DNA of 64,000 nt, taken from Amoebidium appalachense (taxonomy: Eukaryota; Ichthyosporea). A program made the position numbers and the translations under genes. Each line of letters begins with the position of its first letter. Positions within the stretch are counted from its first letter, which is position 1. Below, one piece after another: positions 26,830-37,822 of this stretch. A model generated the notes under the pieces. The model made no database searches and was not told the origin of the DNA. It saw only the letters and a list, made by a program, of their open reading frames with translations. The stretch lies in the NCBI GenBank assembly GCA_963693365.1, contig CAVNZM010000001.1:8308001-8372000 (forward strand). The letters are read 5' to 3'.

Positions 26830-27435
26830 CCTCCCAAAACTGCCTAGCACACAAACTACCTGTACTCTCCCTCCCTCCCCCTCCAGCCCCTCTCTTGTCC
26901 CCTGCCCACACCCTTGCCCCGATAATTTGCCGCAAGCCCTGCCCGCAAGTCAAGTTGTCATGGATATTCTTTTTCGAGGATGTAACCCTATGCCGAGCAA
27001 AGTTTTGTATGTTGGACAGAGATACCACCCGTTTAGGCCGGCTACAAGCATGGATGTGCGTGCAGACAATACCAAGGGCATGCACCGTATAAGCGGATTC
27101 ATTGATCAGCTGTGTGTTTTTAACAATCCACATGTTTTTGATCATATTTTGACCAACATCAGGGATTGTACTTCGTCACTGAGTGCCACACCGTGAGGTA
27201 CGTTGTCCTGATGTGTTTGCTTGCATGCAGCGGTGCTGAGCGTGTGCCATCAAGCCGCCGCGTATGTGTTTCCAAGTTCATATAAGTAAGTAGTTGTGCA
27301 CACGCTGGGTTTATAGCTGGGTATCATGGTCCAGGAGTAGGACATGGGACCAAACCTGTTAATCAGCGTGGTGCTTCCAGCAGCTTGGCTGACCACCGCC
27401 AAACACAGCCACACACCTGCAAAACCACACATCAT
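18213..27435 (-). CDS. PCYOX1: Prenylcysteine oxidase (PCYOX1-like), 13 coding exons
   Basis: Proposed exons (minus): 27435-27356, 26778-26673, 26023-25916, 25245-25108, 24365-24267, 23286-23232, 22745-22653, 22176-22087, 21186-21055, 20439-20324, 19816-19748, 18988-18816, 18435-18213. All phases join, giving about 493 residues (animal enzyme about 505). Residues 1-20 ([17 protein letters not shown]) look like a signal peptide. [11 protein letters not shown] (about 39-49) is the FAD dinucleotide motif, followed by [11 protein letters not shown]. Later blocks match the family in order: [36 protein letters not shown], and the C-terminal [20 protein letters not shown]. The enzyme is a lysosomal FAD thioether oxidase that releases cysteine, a prenyl aldehyde and peroxide from prenylcysteine. 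Introns carry family A repeats and a decayed copy of an exon end at 23781-23834. Confidence 0.92.
18549..18619 (+). repeat. (GT)n microsatellite in PCYOX1 last intron
   Basis: About 35 GT units, antisense to the gene (CA on the coding strand), preceded by (TA)n at 18479-18497. Confidence 0.95.
20110..20155 (+). repeat. (CA)n-(CT)n compound microsatellite
   Basis: CA array joined to a short CT array inside the PCYOX1 intron between exons 11 and 12. Another CA array lies at 20739-20778. Confidence 0.9.
21204..21280 (+). repeat. (GA)n / (GGGA)n microsatellite
   Basis: Purine-only patch immediately upstream (coding sense) of PCYOX1 exon 10; on the coding strand it is a (TCCC)n pyrimidine tract, so it can serve as that exon's polypyrimidine tract. 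Confidence 0.85.
21934..21979 (+). repeat. (AAC)n(AGC)n(AAC)n trinucleotide repeat
   Basis: Mixed trinucleotide array in the PCYOX1 intron between exons 9 and 10. The frames through it are not coding. Confidence 0.9.
22808..22900 (+). repeat. (CA)n-(ACC)n-(GCC)n compound repeat
   Basis: CA array 22808-22854 followed by six to seven ACC units and about six GCC units, in the PCYOX1 intron between exons 6 and 7. Confidence 0.9.
23781..23834 (-). pseudogene. Decayed copy of PCYOX1 exon 5 3' end and donor
   Basis: Parallels 24238-24291, which holds the last codons of exon 5 (..ACAGCGGCTAAATTT) and the first intron bases. The copy reads ACAGCGGCTGAATTT but has lost the donor GT (AGATGCG in place of AAGGTGTG), so it cannot act as a 5' splice site. 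It lies in the intron directly downstream, about 450 bases away. Confidence 0.75.
23847..24003 (-). repeat. Dispersed repeat family A, copy 1 (subtype 1)
   Basis: Runs from a G-run joined to TTTGAATGCGG to AGGGCCCAAGT. Minus orientation puts the C-run at the 3' end. Nearly identical to 51853-52020 and the reverse complement of 60390-60556. Located in a PCYOX1 intron. Confidence 0.9.
24016..24120 (-). repeat. Dispersed repeat family A, copy 2 (subtype 2)
   Basis: G-run joined to TTTGAATGCG, then a variant body (TCAAAAAGTACGAAGTACAC...). Identical in order to 51492-51600. Stands directly beside copy 1 in the same orientation; truncated at a second G-run (24121-24144). Confidence 0.9.
25310..25372 (+). 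repeat. (GT)n-G(n) compound tract
   Basis: GT array followed by a G-run of about 30, in the PCYOX1 intron just upstream (coding sense) of exon 4; on the coding strand it is C(n)(CA)n. Confidence 0.9.
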
Positions 27436-28388
27436 CGTGCCGATGTGCCCTAATGACTGGCGTTAAGCAATATCAAGTTGACCTGGTTGCAGAATCTATG
27501 AAACAGTCCTGCAAAATCTCCACTGTGGCTCGGTCAGATCTGTCATACAAAGGAATCGGTACACAGCGCACACACTTCCGGAAGCCTCAGGCACAAGTTC
27601 TCCCGTCCAAAAGACAGAAGCACATCGGTGCATGTGTGTATGAACAGCCAGCTCCCACGTAGCAGAGCAAAAACGTGTGTTATCAGCCAAGGCTTGGCCA
27701 AGGATTCTGTGTTGACACGCCGACTTCTGTAAAAACTCTTTGCGGCCTCTTGCCATTAATTAAGGACAAAGGGTTCATTTTGAAATTTCACTATGTAATT
27801 GATCAAATTTCATATGTAGGATTATCGGCCCCCACTCAGTATCGGGAGTTAGGGAGTATGGGGGATTACGATCTGCCGTTATGCACATGCATGGTTCATG
27901 GCCGCACTCAATTTGATTGGTGGGGATATAACGGACCAATAGTCTCATATACCATATATGGTATATGAGGAAATTTAGTTTTGAACCCTTTCTGTTTTCC
28001 GACTGCAAAACAGTAAGCTCGCTTTCATTGGCGGAGAGAGCACCTCCTACACAGGGCCTGTAAGTTGTGTAATGATCCAAAAATATCATATTTACGATTA
28101 CAAAGCAGGCTTTACAGTGGTTGAAAGGCCGTAAACTGTTGTCAAAACCTCTGGGTTGTGGCCAAGAACGGATAAAAATGCCTAACCCTGGCAGGGGCCC
28201 AAGCCACTACAAAAACGTAGTGCTGATCAGTGCCGGCTATGGCAGGCTGCGACCGAGTCTTCAACCAAGGCACCATGTAATTCTTCTTTTTTTGCGAGTT
28301 AATCAGCTTGGAACTTCCGGGAATTTCGAAGTCGAAACGCAACCAATGCCTCCTAGATAAACAACGCAACTCCAAGAAGAACAAAAAA
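27436..28388. promoter_or_regulatory. Upstream region of PCYOX1 with perfect palindrome
   Basis: Non-repetitive DNA between the PCYOX1 start (minus) and the coiled-coil ORF (plus). At 27944-27969 a 26-base perfect palindrome has half-site CTCATATACCATA; it is preceded by ATTGG (27916) and CCAAT (27936), an inverted CCAAT pair. The segment is a candidate shared promoter. Short open frames here show no family signature. Confidence 0.4.
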
Positions 28389-28964
28389 ATGTTCCAAGCA
28401 TCGTTTGCTTTTGGGCGACGCTTCTCCACAAAAATCCAACCGACTCCTTCAGCAATTGACTTCGGCGTCCATACAGCAATGAAAGAGAACTTCCAGAAAC
28501 CATCTCCACTCTGGAGAAAACAACTGGCTGAATTTGAGGAGCAGATGAAGGAAAAGTTGGAACTGGCACTTGGAGAAGAGGACCAAGTGATGAAGGACTT
28601 GGAGGAAAAACTCGTTGAAATTGAAAGTAGGAAGATGTTGAGGATTAAAGACCTGGAGAAAGAACTCGTTGAAATTGAAAGTAGGAAGATGTTGAGGATT
28701 AAAGACCTGGAGAAAGAACTCGCTGAATTTGAAAGTAGGAAGTTGTTGAGGATTATAGACCTGGAGAAAAAACTCGCTGAAATCGAAAGTAGGAAGTTGT
28801 TGAGGATTAAAGACCTGGAGAAACAACTCGTTGAAATTGAAAGTAGGAAGATGTTTGGGATTAAAGACCTGGAGAAAAAACTCGTTGAAAAAGAAATTAG
28901 GAAGTTGTTGGAGATTAAAGACTCAGAAAAGAAGGTTGTTGAGATCAATAAAAAAACTCGCTGA
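28389..28964 (+). CDS. Coiled-coil protein with seven 18-residue repeats, unknown function
   Basis: Open frame from ATG at 28389 to TGA at 28962-28964, 191 residues. The N-terminus (MFQASFAFGRRFSTKIQPTP) is basic and lacks acids, like a mitochondrial presequence, but this is only a resemblance. From about residue 70 the protein is a tandem array of 18-residue units (54 bases) of the form LEKELVEIESRKMLRIKD, seven copies of falling identity; the charge and Leu/Ile spacing predict a continuous coiled coil. The stop follows a run of seven A; one base change there joins the frame to another that continues the same heptads (KKLAEVEKKNLVKVELEKAT) to TGA at 29122-29124. The true product may therefore be about 245 residues. 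I recognise no family; earlier exons are possible. Confidence 0.5.
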   Translation: MFQASFAFGRRFSTKIQPTPSAIDFGVHTAMKENFQKPSPLWRKQLAEFEEQMKEKLELALGEEDQVMKDLEEKLVEIESRKMLRIKDLEKELVEIESRKMLRIKDLEKELAEFESRKLLRIIDLEKKLAEIESRKLLRIKDLEKQLVEIESRKMFGIKDLEKKLVEKEIRKLLEIKDSEKKVVEINKKTR

Positions 28965-29124
28965 GGTCGAAAAAAAAAATCTCGTTAAGGTCGAACTTGA
29001 AAAGGCGACCGCGGCAGGAGAAATTGCATGGTGGCGCTGTCAGGCGCAGCGGATACACGCGCGCCTTGTCTTGGGGGCCATCACTGAGACTAGATCAGGG
29101 CCGAAAGCAGAAGAGAGGGACTGA
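28965..29124 (+). CDS. Out-of-frame continuation of the coiled-coil ORF
   Basis: In the +1-shifted frame, the sequence after the A(7) run reads KKLAEVEKKNLVKVELEKAT then AAGEIAWWRCQAQRIHARLV and stops at 29124. The first part keeps the repeat pattern, so it looks like the real C-terminus separated by one indel, a programmed shift, or an unrecognised splice. Confidence 0.45.
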
Positions 29125-29993
29125 GCAGTGACACAGGGCTGAAGATGCGTGCCCAGTTCACAGAGTTTCAAAACCGTGTTAGAGACCAGGTTCCCAAACC
29201 AACCTGAGCAAAGGGATAGAATTTCAGTTGCTTCCGAAACCGCTTGCTGGCACTGTGTGAGCACGATCAGCACCTCGATTTTCTAGCAAGCATCGGAATC
29301 TACCTTCCCGACCAAGTATATCCGTCACCAAGCTCCCAGACAGCTTTCGAGATTGCGTGTGAGGTCAACGTCATCCAATTCACCTTATTTGATTAGAATG
29401 CTTGGTAACGGCTATGTATGGTGTGCTAAGCTGTATCTAGGCTTTGGTGTTCGCTTGTTACGAATTGGTAACTTTTGTTATTTGTTTCTCGTTCAACGGT
29501 CTAAATATGTAATCCAAATTTACTTTAACCAACTTGAACTTGCCTAGTAAGTACACTTGCAAAACAAGAGATTTGACGGAAATAGCTTGGACGCATGGCA
29601 TGCTAGAGCAGTAATCGATACGGTGCTCGCTGGTTCTATTGATATATGCATACACCAGCATACAAGCCTTTGGGTGGTTGCGTTTTGGGTGCACGTTTTG
29701 GATGCACTGCTGTTAAAGGTGTGAACATGTGCATAAGAAGGGGGTTGTAAGCACACTCCTGGCAACCTGTGCGTCATAACTATATCTGTACATATGAAAG
29801 CATGCTTGTGAATATACACGACACAACACGTAAGTGCAAGCAATTATGACCCTCAAGTTCCGTCCCGTTGGGACACAACGACACGGCCCATTGGTTTAAG
29901 GGCGTCTAAGTGGTGACGCCACGGGCCTATCGTATAACAAGTTTCACAACTGCGTATGTGGTGTGTGTGTGGGGGGGGGCGAGGGGGGGGTTT

Positions 29994-30032
<39 letters not shown>

Positions 30033-30626
30033 ATGCATGCCCGAGTATGCGTCACTCTGCTAAGGGAAAGTCGATATTGGACAAGTCGGCTCGTGCTTGA
30101 CCCCGTGGTGTTCAACAGCGCATTTTGTCACCTAAGCAAGCTGTGGCCACTCGAGCGTGTTCACAGTGTAGTTGCCTAGAAAGAGATAGAATTCGAATGG
30201 TTCTGCATAAAATTTGAAGCCAGAAGTGCCCGAGACATACAATACTTCTTTTGATATATCTTAATTTACACTGTTCTGCAAAGATGTTGCGTGCACGTGA
30301 CTCGCAGTCTCCGCCCTCAGCTGCCCAACGTGAATCAACGTGAAAAAATTGTTTTTTTTTGGCTCGACTGTGCATGCTCACAAGATCTAAAGGGCGTAAA
30401 AGGGCATATATGTAGCATGATAAAGAAACAAAAATAAGGCCCATGACCTTTTTACAAAGTTATTTAAAGTGCGTTCAACCAATAGCCAATTGATCGCTGA
30501 TGTTTATAATCCCGCTCCAGCTTTGCTATATCACCGCCAAATCCCGCACATGGCGCACATGCATGACTTTGCCTCTCTCCTCTCTCTTTTTTCTAGTCAC
30601 CCTTCTTTTCTTTGACAAACATCAAA
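29125..30626. promoter_or_regulatory. Intergenic region and EF1B promoter
   Basis: Holds a (GT)n at 29996-30028 and otherwise non-repetitive DNA with no supported gene. Close to the EF-1 beta start lie CCAAT and GCCAAT (30479-30492) and TTTATAATCCC (30504), then a pyrimidine tract (CCTCTCTCCTCTCTC, about 30571-30590) that could be a 5' TOP start, as expected for a translation-factor gene. Inferred, no transcript data. Confidence 0.4.
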
Positions 30627-33600
30627 ATGGCCTTCGCTAACATTGCCACCGACGCCAGCCCGCTGGACGCCTACCTGGCGGACCGCAGCTACATTGAGGG
30701 GTACGCGATATCTATATTTTTAAAAAAATCTCAATTTTTTTTAAGGGGAAGTTTCAAGTTTTTGGCCTTTCATATAGCATACACCTATGAACCAGTCACC
30801 CTTTACCCCCGTCCCCTGTCCTCCATTCTTCCCCACCTCCCCCCACCACCACGATTTTCTTCCCCCCCCCCCCCCCCCCCCCCACCACCACTTCTTCCTC
30901 CCTGCACTACCACCCTTCTTCCTTTCCCCCCCTTTTTGTGTGCTGACCAGTGTGCAGGTACACTCCCTCTCAGGCCGACGCTGTTGTGTTTGCCGCTCTT
31001 GGCAAGGCCCCCGAGGCCAGGTTCGTCAACGCCCTTCGCTGGTACAACCACATTGCCTCGTACGGCAGCGAGGTGTCCAGGTATGCATACTTGTGCGCGT
31101 GTGCATTTCGTGTGTGCGTGTGGGTGTGCGTGCGTGCCGTGTTGTGTGTGCTTATGTGTTTGGTCGTGTGCTTTTGTGTGCATTGATACTAGTGTTTCGC
31201 ATCTCCGACTACGCTTCTGTTTGAGCAGGTGTGGCTGACCGGAGGTGGTATTGGTGAACGTGTTTAAATCTCCTTCAGATTCAGTTCATGAGTATACGAT
31301 GTGGACTTGCGTGTCAGCTGTGTCGTGACCGCATCTGTGTGGGAGGATGGGTGTGTGAGTGGTGGTGGGGGGAGGAGCGGGGGGGGGGAAAGATTTGTGG
31401 AAAAAGAAAGGCAGCTGTTGCAGATTGTAACGCCACAAGGTATCGTTAACAGTGTGGGTGACGGTGGTGGTAGTGTTTGTGAGCTGCATAACACTAGCCC
31501 TTTCCCTAACTCTTTATCGCTATTGCTTGTTTTCTTATCTATGTGGCCCCCAGCTTCCCCGGTGAGAAGAAGGACCTGAGCGCCTATGGCGCCGCCGTGA
31601 AGGCCGCCCCTGCCGCTGCCCCAGCTGCTGCTGAGGAGGAGGATGGTGAGTTTTTTTAGCAAAACGGGGGGGGGGGGGGGGGGGGGGGGGGGGGCTATGA
31701 TGTCTTTGCTGTGAGACTTTTCCAGGAGGGTTATTGGGCACCAAGTGTGTGTACGTGGGAGTGTTAGAGGGGAAAAAGGGTTGTGGACTATGACTTGGAG
31801 GAATGAGGGCGGAAAAGTTTTTCTTACCAGCGGGGTGGCCTGGGGCACCGGCCAACGCTGAGTGAGAACTGTGCTGGGAGGGTGCATTTTGGAGGCTGTG
31901 GGCAAGGGGAAGGGAAGTAAGGCAGAGTGTTGGAGCCCAGGGCAATAGTTGTATCATTCTATATGAATGTGCACAGTGCAGGAAGAAGGGGGTTTTTTTA
32001 GAGGGAGGAGGGAGGGAAGAAGGGGAAATTTAGGCAAAGAAGTGAGAGGGTTGTAATAAGGGAGATGAGGAATTGAGTGCAAGATAGTGGCAGAGTGTTG
32101 GACTACAGGGTAAAGGTTGTCTTATGCTGTATGAACGCACACTGCACAGGAAGAAGGAGGGTTTTTTTGGGGGGGGGGGGGGGGGGGGGAGGGGGTTAGT
32201 GTGGGAAGTGTGCGGGCTAGATTAGAGAGACTAGGAACCGGATTTTGGCGGTGGGTTCAATTCGTGGTATCTCCGTTTAATAATACGTACCGTATATCCT
32301 GGTACAGTTTGGTGGGCTCTTGGAGTGTTAAGTGCGCTACTACACGAGGGGTGGGGGTTTTTTTTTTTGGTGGGGGGGGGAGGGGGGGGGGGGGATTTGC
32401 ATTTTCCAGCACCGAGTATTTTGTTGTGTGTGTGTAAGGGGGGGGTGAGGGAATGGAGTTTTCAGCCTTGTGTATAAGGGGAGGGGGGGGGGGGGGTGAA
32501 GGGGAATGGAGTTCCCAGAACGATCACATGGAGTACAGGGTTGCACGTTTAAAAACACCCTGGGGTGCACAGAACGACATGCAAGCACCAACCAGCACAC
32601 TACGCAACACAGCAGATTTTTGGGGAACGAAGACAAATAGGGACGGTGGGTTAGAAGCACTCTGTTACCCTCACGGTGGGATGTTATTGAATACAAGCGG
32701 GATGGAGGGGGGCCATGGGAAACTGACGGCGAGTACGGGGTGGGGGGAGGGCACGGACGGGTGTCTTTTGGTAGGTGTGAAAGATGGTGGTGTGGGTGGG
32801 TGGGTGGGGGGGGGGGGGGGGGGGGGGGGGACATGGACGGGTGTGTGCGTGTGTGTGGGTGGGGGGGGGGGGAGAGAAAGGGAAGCACATTTGATTGACG
32901 GTGGTGATGGTTGTGTTGCAGATGTGGACCTGTTCGGCAGCGATGAGGAGGAGGACGAGGAGAAGGAGAAGATCAAGGCCCAGCGCCTGGCTGAGTACGC
33001 CGCCAAGAAGTCTGTCAGTACGTGCCCCCCTCCCCTCCCCTCCCCTCCCCCGGTCGCTGCACGGCACCCTCTTTACGCTTTTGCACATATTTTTCCCATT
33101 GATTGATTAGGAGTCGGAGTTGGACCTGTATTTGCTAGTATTGCCATGCACGGTGACCGCTCTTGCTTTCTTTCCTTGTTGAATTCTTCTCTCATTTGTA
33201 CTCGTGGGTTTATATGTAACTCTGCTTGGTACAACCCCATGTGGAGGTGTAGATTTGGTCTGTTGTGGGAGAGGACGACGGTCGGAGGAGGATGGGGGTA
33301 GGGGGGGGAAGATTAGAGTTGGGAATGTGTGAAGGTGGGATAGGGATATTGCTGGACGCCTGACGCGGTAGACTAGTTTATGATTGATAGCTTCACTATT
33401 GGTTTTGTTTTGGTTTCAGACTCCCCCATCCCCGCCCCTCTCTTTGTGTCGCAGGGAACCTGCTTCCTTATGTATTCTCTGCATGCACCGTTCTTCGTCG
33501 TGCGTTGGACTTCGTACTGTGCACCACATCCCCCCCCCCCCCCCCCCCCCCCCTCCCCCCCCCCCCAAGAAAACAAACAAGAAGGGAAGGAAGGGGAAAG

Positions 33601-33986
33601 TTAAAAGAGCAAGAGGAAATGGAGACTACCAACCATCAACACGTGCATAAACCTCGCCGCCCTTCCATTCTTGCTGCTTACCCACACCCACCACCTCCTT
33701 TGCAGAGCCCGGTGTGATTGCCAAGTCGCAGATCATCATTGACGTCAAGCCATGGGACGATGAGACCCCCATGGACAAGCTCGAGGAGTGTGTGCGCTCT
33801 GTTGAGTGCGAGGGTCTCCTGTGGGGCACTTCCAAGCTTGTGGAGATCGGTTACGGCATCAAGAAGCTGCAGATTACCTGTGTGGTGGAGGATGACAAGT
33901 GCGGCACTGATTACCTTGAGGAGCACATTACCGCCTTCGAGGATTACGTGCAGAGCATGGACGTTGTTGCGTTCAACAAGCTCTAA
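30627..33986 (+). CDS. EEF1B2: Translation elongation factor 1-beta (eEF1B alpha subunit)
   Basis: Five exons: 30627-30700, 30958-31080, 31554-31645, 32922-33017, 33706-33986; phases join exactly to 221 residues (human 225). The N-terminal domain reads [20 protein letters not shown] and [14 protein letters not shown]; a linker rich in Ala leads to the acidic patch [14 protein letters not shown], whose Ser is the casein kinase 2 site in animal homologues; the C-terminal nucleotide-exchange domain holds [40 protein letters not shown] and ends [16 protein letters not shown]. The protein recharges eEF1A with GTP during elongation. Donors GTACGC, GTATGC, GTGAGT, GTACGT and acceptors CAG are all canonical. 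Introns carry G-runs (31667-31694, 32170-32189, 32817-32830) and C-runs. Confidence 0.97.
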
Positions 33987-35205
33987 ATATAGAATGTTGT
34001 GGTAATGGACGCGCCCTGGTGGCGTGGTCGACTGCAGCTGTACAGTGCTAGTATACCGAATTCGGTCTCCGACTGAGATGTTGTGTGGTGGGTGCTTGTG
34101 TGACTGTCTTATGTATTCACGCCGGGGGGGGGTGTCTTCAATGGGTGATGGAAGAAAGTTTGTTGTTGTGCCAGTCAGTCTCATCGATTTCGATGTGCAA
34201 GAACTATCTTGCCCACTCAGCCTGCAGCTGTCACATGCATGCGCAGTCGCCGTGCTATTATGTACACTGTGCGCATTACAAACCGACTGCATTGGCATAG
34301 CTTGAACCCACTGCACTACGAATATGGGGTGTTGGAAAATTTACCTTGTGCACAACAGTGCCTGGTGTTTTGCCACAGTGCACGTGTGACCGGATATGCG
34401 AGGCAACAAGACCTACATGCCACACATGTGGGTTCTGCGTGCACGTGTAGACGTACACGTGCACAAGGCTTTGGCTGCGTGTGCCAATTGTCACCTTCAA
34501 ACATGAGAATTCCGCCTCAGTTTAGGCCCTGCCGGCTCCCGCCCGGATGCGCGTGTACGTGCCGGTGGAATGACACCACGGTGCGTTCCGGACCAATCAA
34601 TCATCTACAGCGCCATGTTTGGAAATTTTGGAGCCCCGCCCCGCCCCCTACCTCTGCGCTCAAGGTCCACAACCGTCAGTTGTAATCTTCGCTAGCTTAG
34701 CAACTATAAGGGCACGTACGTGTTACGTACGCGGAGTAAAAGAGATAAAGGCCTTGAAGCTATACACACGTTTTCCTTCTCTTATTACAAGAAAGTATAC
34801 ACACATATTCTATATCACACCGAGAAGTTGCATCTTCTCTCTGCCCATCAACCCGGGAATTTTTGTCCATCCAACTAGCTAGCCAGGCAGGAAATCGCAG
34901 TGGCAAAAGCAGGGGCATCCTCCCGGCCTGTGGCCAGCTAACAAGCAAGCAACCCTCCGTCCGCTTGACACACACGCACCGTGCATGTGCCATTTCTATG
35001 GTCACAACCCCACAGACCTTTCTTTCTCTCCTCACACGGTTTCCAGTAGGATCACCGGCATACAACCGAGGAATCAACGACTCACCTTACGTTCAACCCC
35101 GTGAGTGATGAGTGAGTGGTAACCGCTTAACCATAAAGCCGCGCACGTGACCTCACACACACAAAACACCCATCTTCATCTCTCATCCCTCTGCACAGCA
35201 TCAGC
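33987..35205. promoter_or_regulatory. EF1B 3' flank and upstream region of next gene
   Basis: No coding signal. Near 34590-34650 are ACCAATCAATC and a GC-box stretch (CCCGCCCCGCCCCC), a plausible promoter for the gene beginning at 35206. A pyrimidine tract and CAG (35197) lie only 8 bases before its ATG, so a 5'-UTR intron is likely. Confidence 0.35.
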
Positions 35206-36531
35206 ATGCAGGCGGGCGACGAGGATGCCGTTGCTGAGTCTCGGCGGGTGAGCCGGGTTAGCGACGGCCAACTGGTCTATGCCGCCCGACCAGGCCCAGT
35301 TTTGGACCTCTCCGACTCCAGCACCATGCAGCAACTCACAGAATTCTGCCCTGATGTTGCACGTCTTCCCGGTTCTGTCGTTTTGGTGCACAGCTTCGAA
35401 CTGGATGGGCAGATTGCTTATGCGCTGGGCACGGAGTTGGTGGGGGGCACACTGTGGTTGGTGCAGAGGCCGTACCCTACGGCACAGAGGGGCGTGTGCA
35501 GATTGATAAGCCAGCACTTACGGAGACAGGTATGAACATGCACATATAACACAAAACATGTACGCTCGTATGCACACGCTCACACACACATGCAGTGTCA
35601 AGCATCTTGCCCCGTCGCACGATTACGCATGCGCACACACGCTCAAACCCCCCCCCCCCCCCCCCCCCCCCCCTCCCCCTCCCTCCCCCTCCTTCCCCTC
35701 CCCCCCCCCCCCCCCCCCCCCCCCCCCTTCCTCGCCCTGCACCGCCATTCTTCTCTCCGTTCGCACGCACGCACACACATATGCACAGTGTCATGCAGCT
35801 CGTTACGTACGAACAAACATACACAACCGCACAACTCCCCCACCTCTTCAGCCCGCTTCTCACTCTGCACCCCATCATCTACCCTTATGACCCCCCCCCC
35901 CCCCCCCCCCCCCCCCTTATCCCCTCCTCGTCCCCTGCCCTCTACCTCTGTTCCCCCCTCCCTCCCTCCATCTCTTCCCACCCCCCCCCTCCCACCCGTT
36001 CCCCTACCTCCCTACCCCCTCCCCCCCAAGCTAGCCTCCCTCTCTTCCCACTCCCTGCTGCCATCCCCTCCTCCCCTCCCCAACCCCTCCTTCCTGGCTG
36101 TGTCGATCACCCTGCCTGTCTGCCAAACATTCAGCAACGCCATTGTCCACATGTACGACATTTTTCGTCGCCATCGCCGCATTCATCATGCCCGTAGCCT
36201 TCCTCTGCCACTAAAAAAATAGATATAGAGTGTTTGTCACCACTAATATCACTGTCTACCCCACCAGGGACTTGAGGATGCGGCACTATTTCTAGCCACA
36301 TGCCCAAACCTGCGACTGGCACTGCCGGGCCGCCTGCTTTTCGTGCTGCAACGGGCCGGGTCGGGTCAGGTCGGCTTTGTGTTGGGAAGCCAGTCAGGGG
36401 TGTGGTACAGCCTAAGGGTGGTGAGACCCGGGGGGGAGGATGGGGTGCTTGTAGCCAGCAAGGTGGGGCAGTATGAGAGAGAGCATGCATTGTGGGTGGC
36501 GGCACAGAGAATAGTGGCACAGCAACAATGA
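35206..36531 (+). CDS. Two-exon conserved-looking gene, not recognised
   Basis: Exon 1 35206-35529 and exon 2 36268-36531 join in phase 0 to 195 residues ending ..AQRIVAQQQ. Donor CAG|GTATGA, acceptor CCACCAG. No signal peptide and no strongly hydrophobic segment. The composition is that of a folded cytosolic protein with beta strands: LPGSVVLVHSFELDGQIAYA, LVGGTLWLVQRPYPTAQRGV, then LRLALPGRLLFVLQ, GQVGFVLGSQSGVWYSLRVV. No catalytic motif is visible and I cannot name a family. Reading-frame preservation across the intron and coding-like composition support a real gene. It converges with EXO5. The single intron is C-run rich. Confidence 0.6.
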
Positions 36532-37079
36532 TGAGGTGGGGGGATGGGGGGTAGGGAGGGAGAGGGGGGGGGGGGGGGGGGGGAGGGATATATGCGTGTT
36601 TGAGGCAACACAGAAGCATAAGCATAGTGCTTGCGCATACACGCAAAGTGCAAACACATACACGTGTCCACGAAGGCATACGCACAGCGGCGCACACACG
36701 GAGAGAAATAGGGGACCAGGGACCTGCAGACATAGACACACCCATACACATATACCACACACAAACACAGACACACACATAAACACAGTGTGCACCCACA
36801 CACACACTTTCCTCATGACATACACAGAGGCAAGAGCCCATGTTGAAGTCAACTCTTCTGCATTCATACATCCAGTACGTATGTTCTAAGTCCAATATAT
36901 GGGCCACCGGTCCATTTTTAAGGTTTCATGCTTGGAATACTTGCTGGGCTATGCGTAAAAAGGAACTGGTTCCTGATGATATGATGTCTCGTTTTCTGAC
37001 AAGAACTGTATCTGCTGTGTATCCATCGCACCTATCCCCTCATTCATGCAAAGATATACATACACAAGCACCAAACCAG

Positions 37080-37117
<38 letters not shown>

Positions 37118-37244
37118 CGCTTAAAATCCATAGCACCCATCCCATCATTCATGCAAAGACCTACACATGCACAACCTCCCCCCCCCCCCCCCTCCCCCTA
37201 TGTACCCAACATGGTGCAACCAATCAACATGCGGTACACCCGTG
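36532..37244. other. Convergent 3' region between unknown gene and EXO5
   Basis: Contains a G-run (36567-36581), CA/TG patches and a C-run (37080-37115). The text CA(T/C)CCC.TCATTCATGCAAAGA.(A/C)TACA occurs at about 37034-37062 and again at 37138-37166 on each side of the C-run, a short direct duplication of about 30 bases. Confidence 0.45.
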
Positions 37245-37579
37245 CTACCTGCCACTGGTGTCAGCAAGCTCTCTTGCCTTCTTCATGCGCCACTCACACG
37301 TGTCTACAAATGTGCAGTGGCTGCACTTCCACGTCTCAGTTATCTCCACCCCACGTGCCTGCGTATGCCCTGTACACACTCTCTGTTAGCGGCGCACAGA
37401 GACATTATTATACGTTAACATAATGCCGTTACACGAACGTGCAACTACACAAAACAAACACACAAGCGCACACATCAACACCCACACCCATGCATACATT
37501 CGCGTACATACCCATCCATACATCCACACACAGACATAAACACACACACGCACATCCATCCACACACACACAACACATG

Positions 37580-37660
<81 letters not shown>

Positions 37661-37779
37661 ACCCATCCAGTACTGCATGCAGTACTGTATATAGTAGCAG
37701 CCAACCAGTCTGCATCGTACTCTACCGCACACACACATACAAAAACACAAACACACACACACACACACACACAGACGAC

Positions 37780-37822
<43 letters not shown>

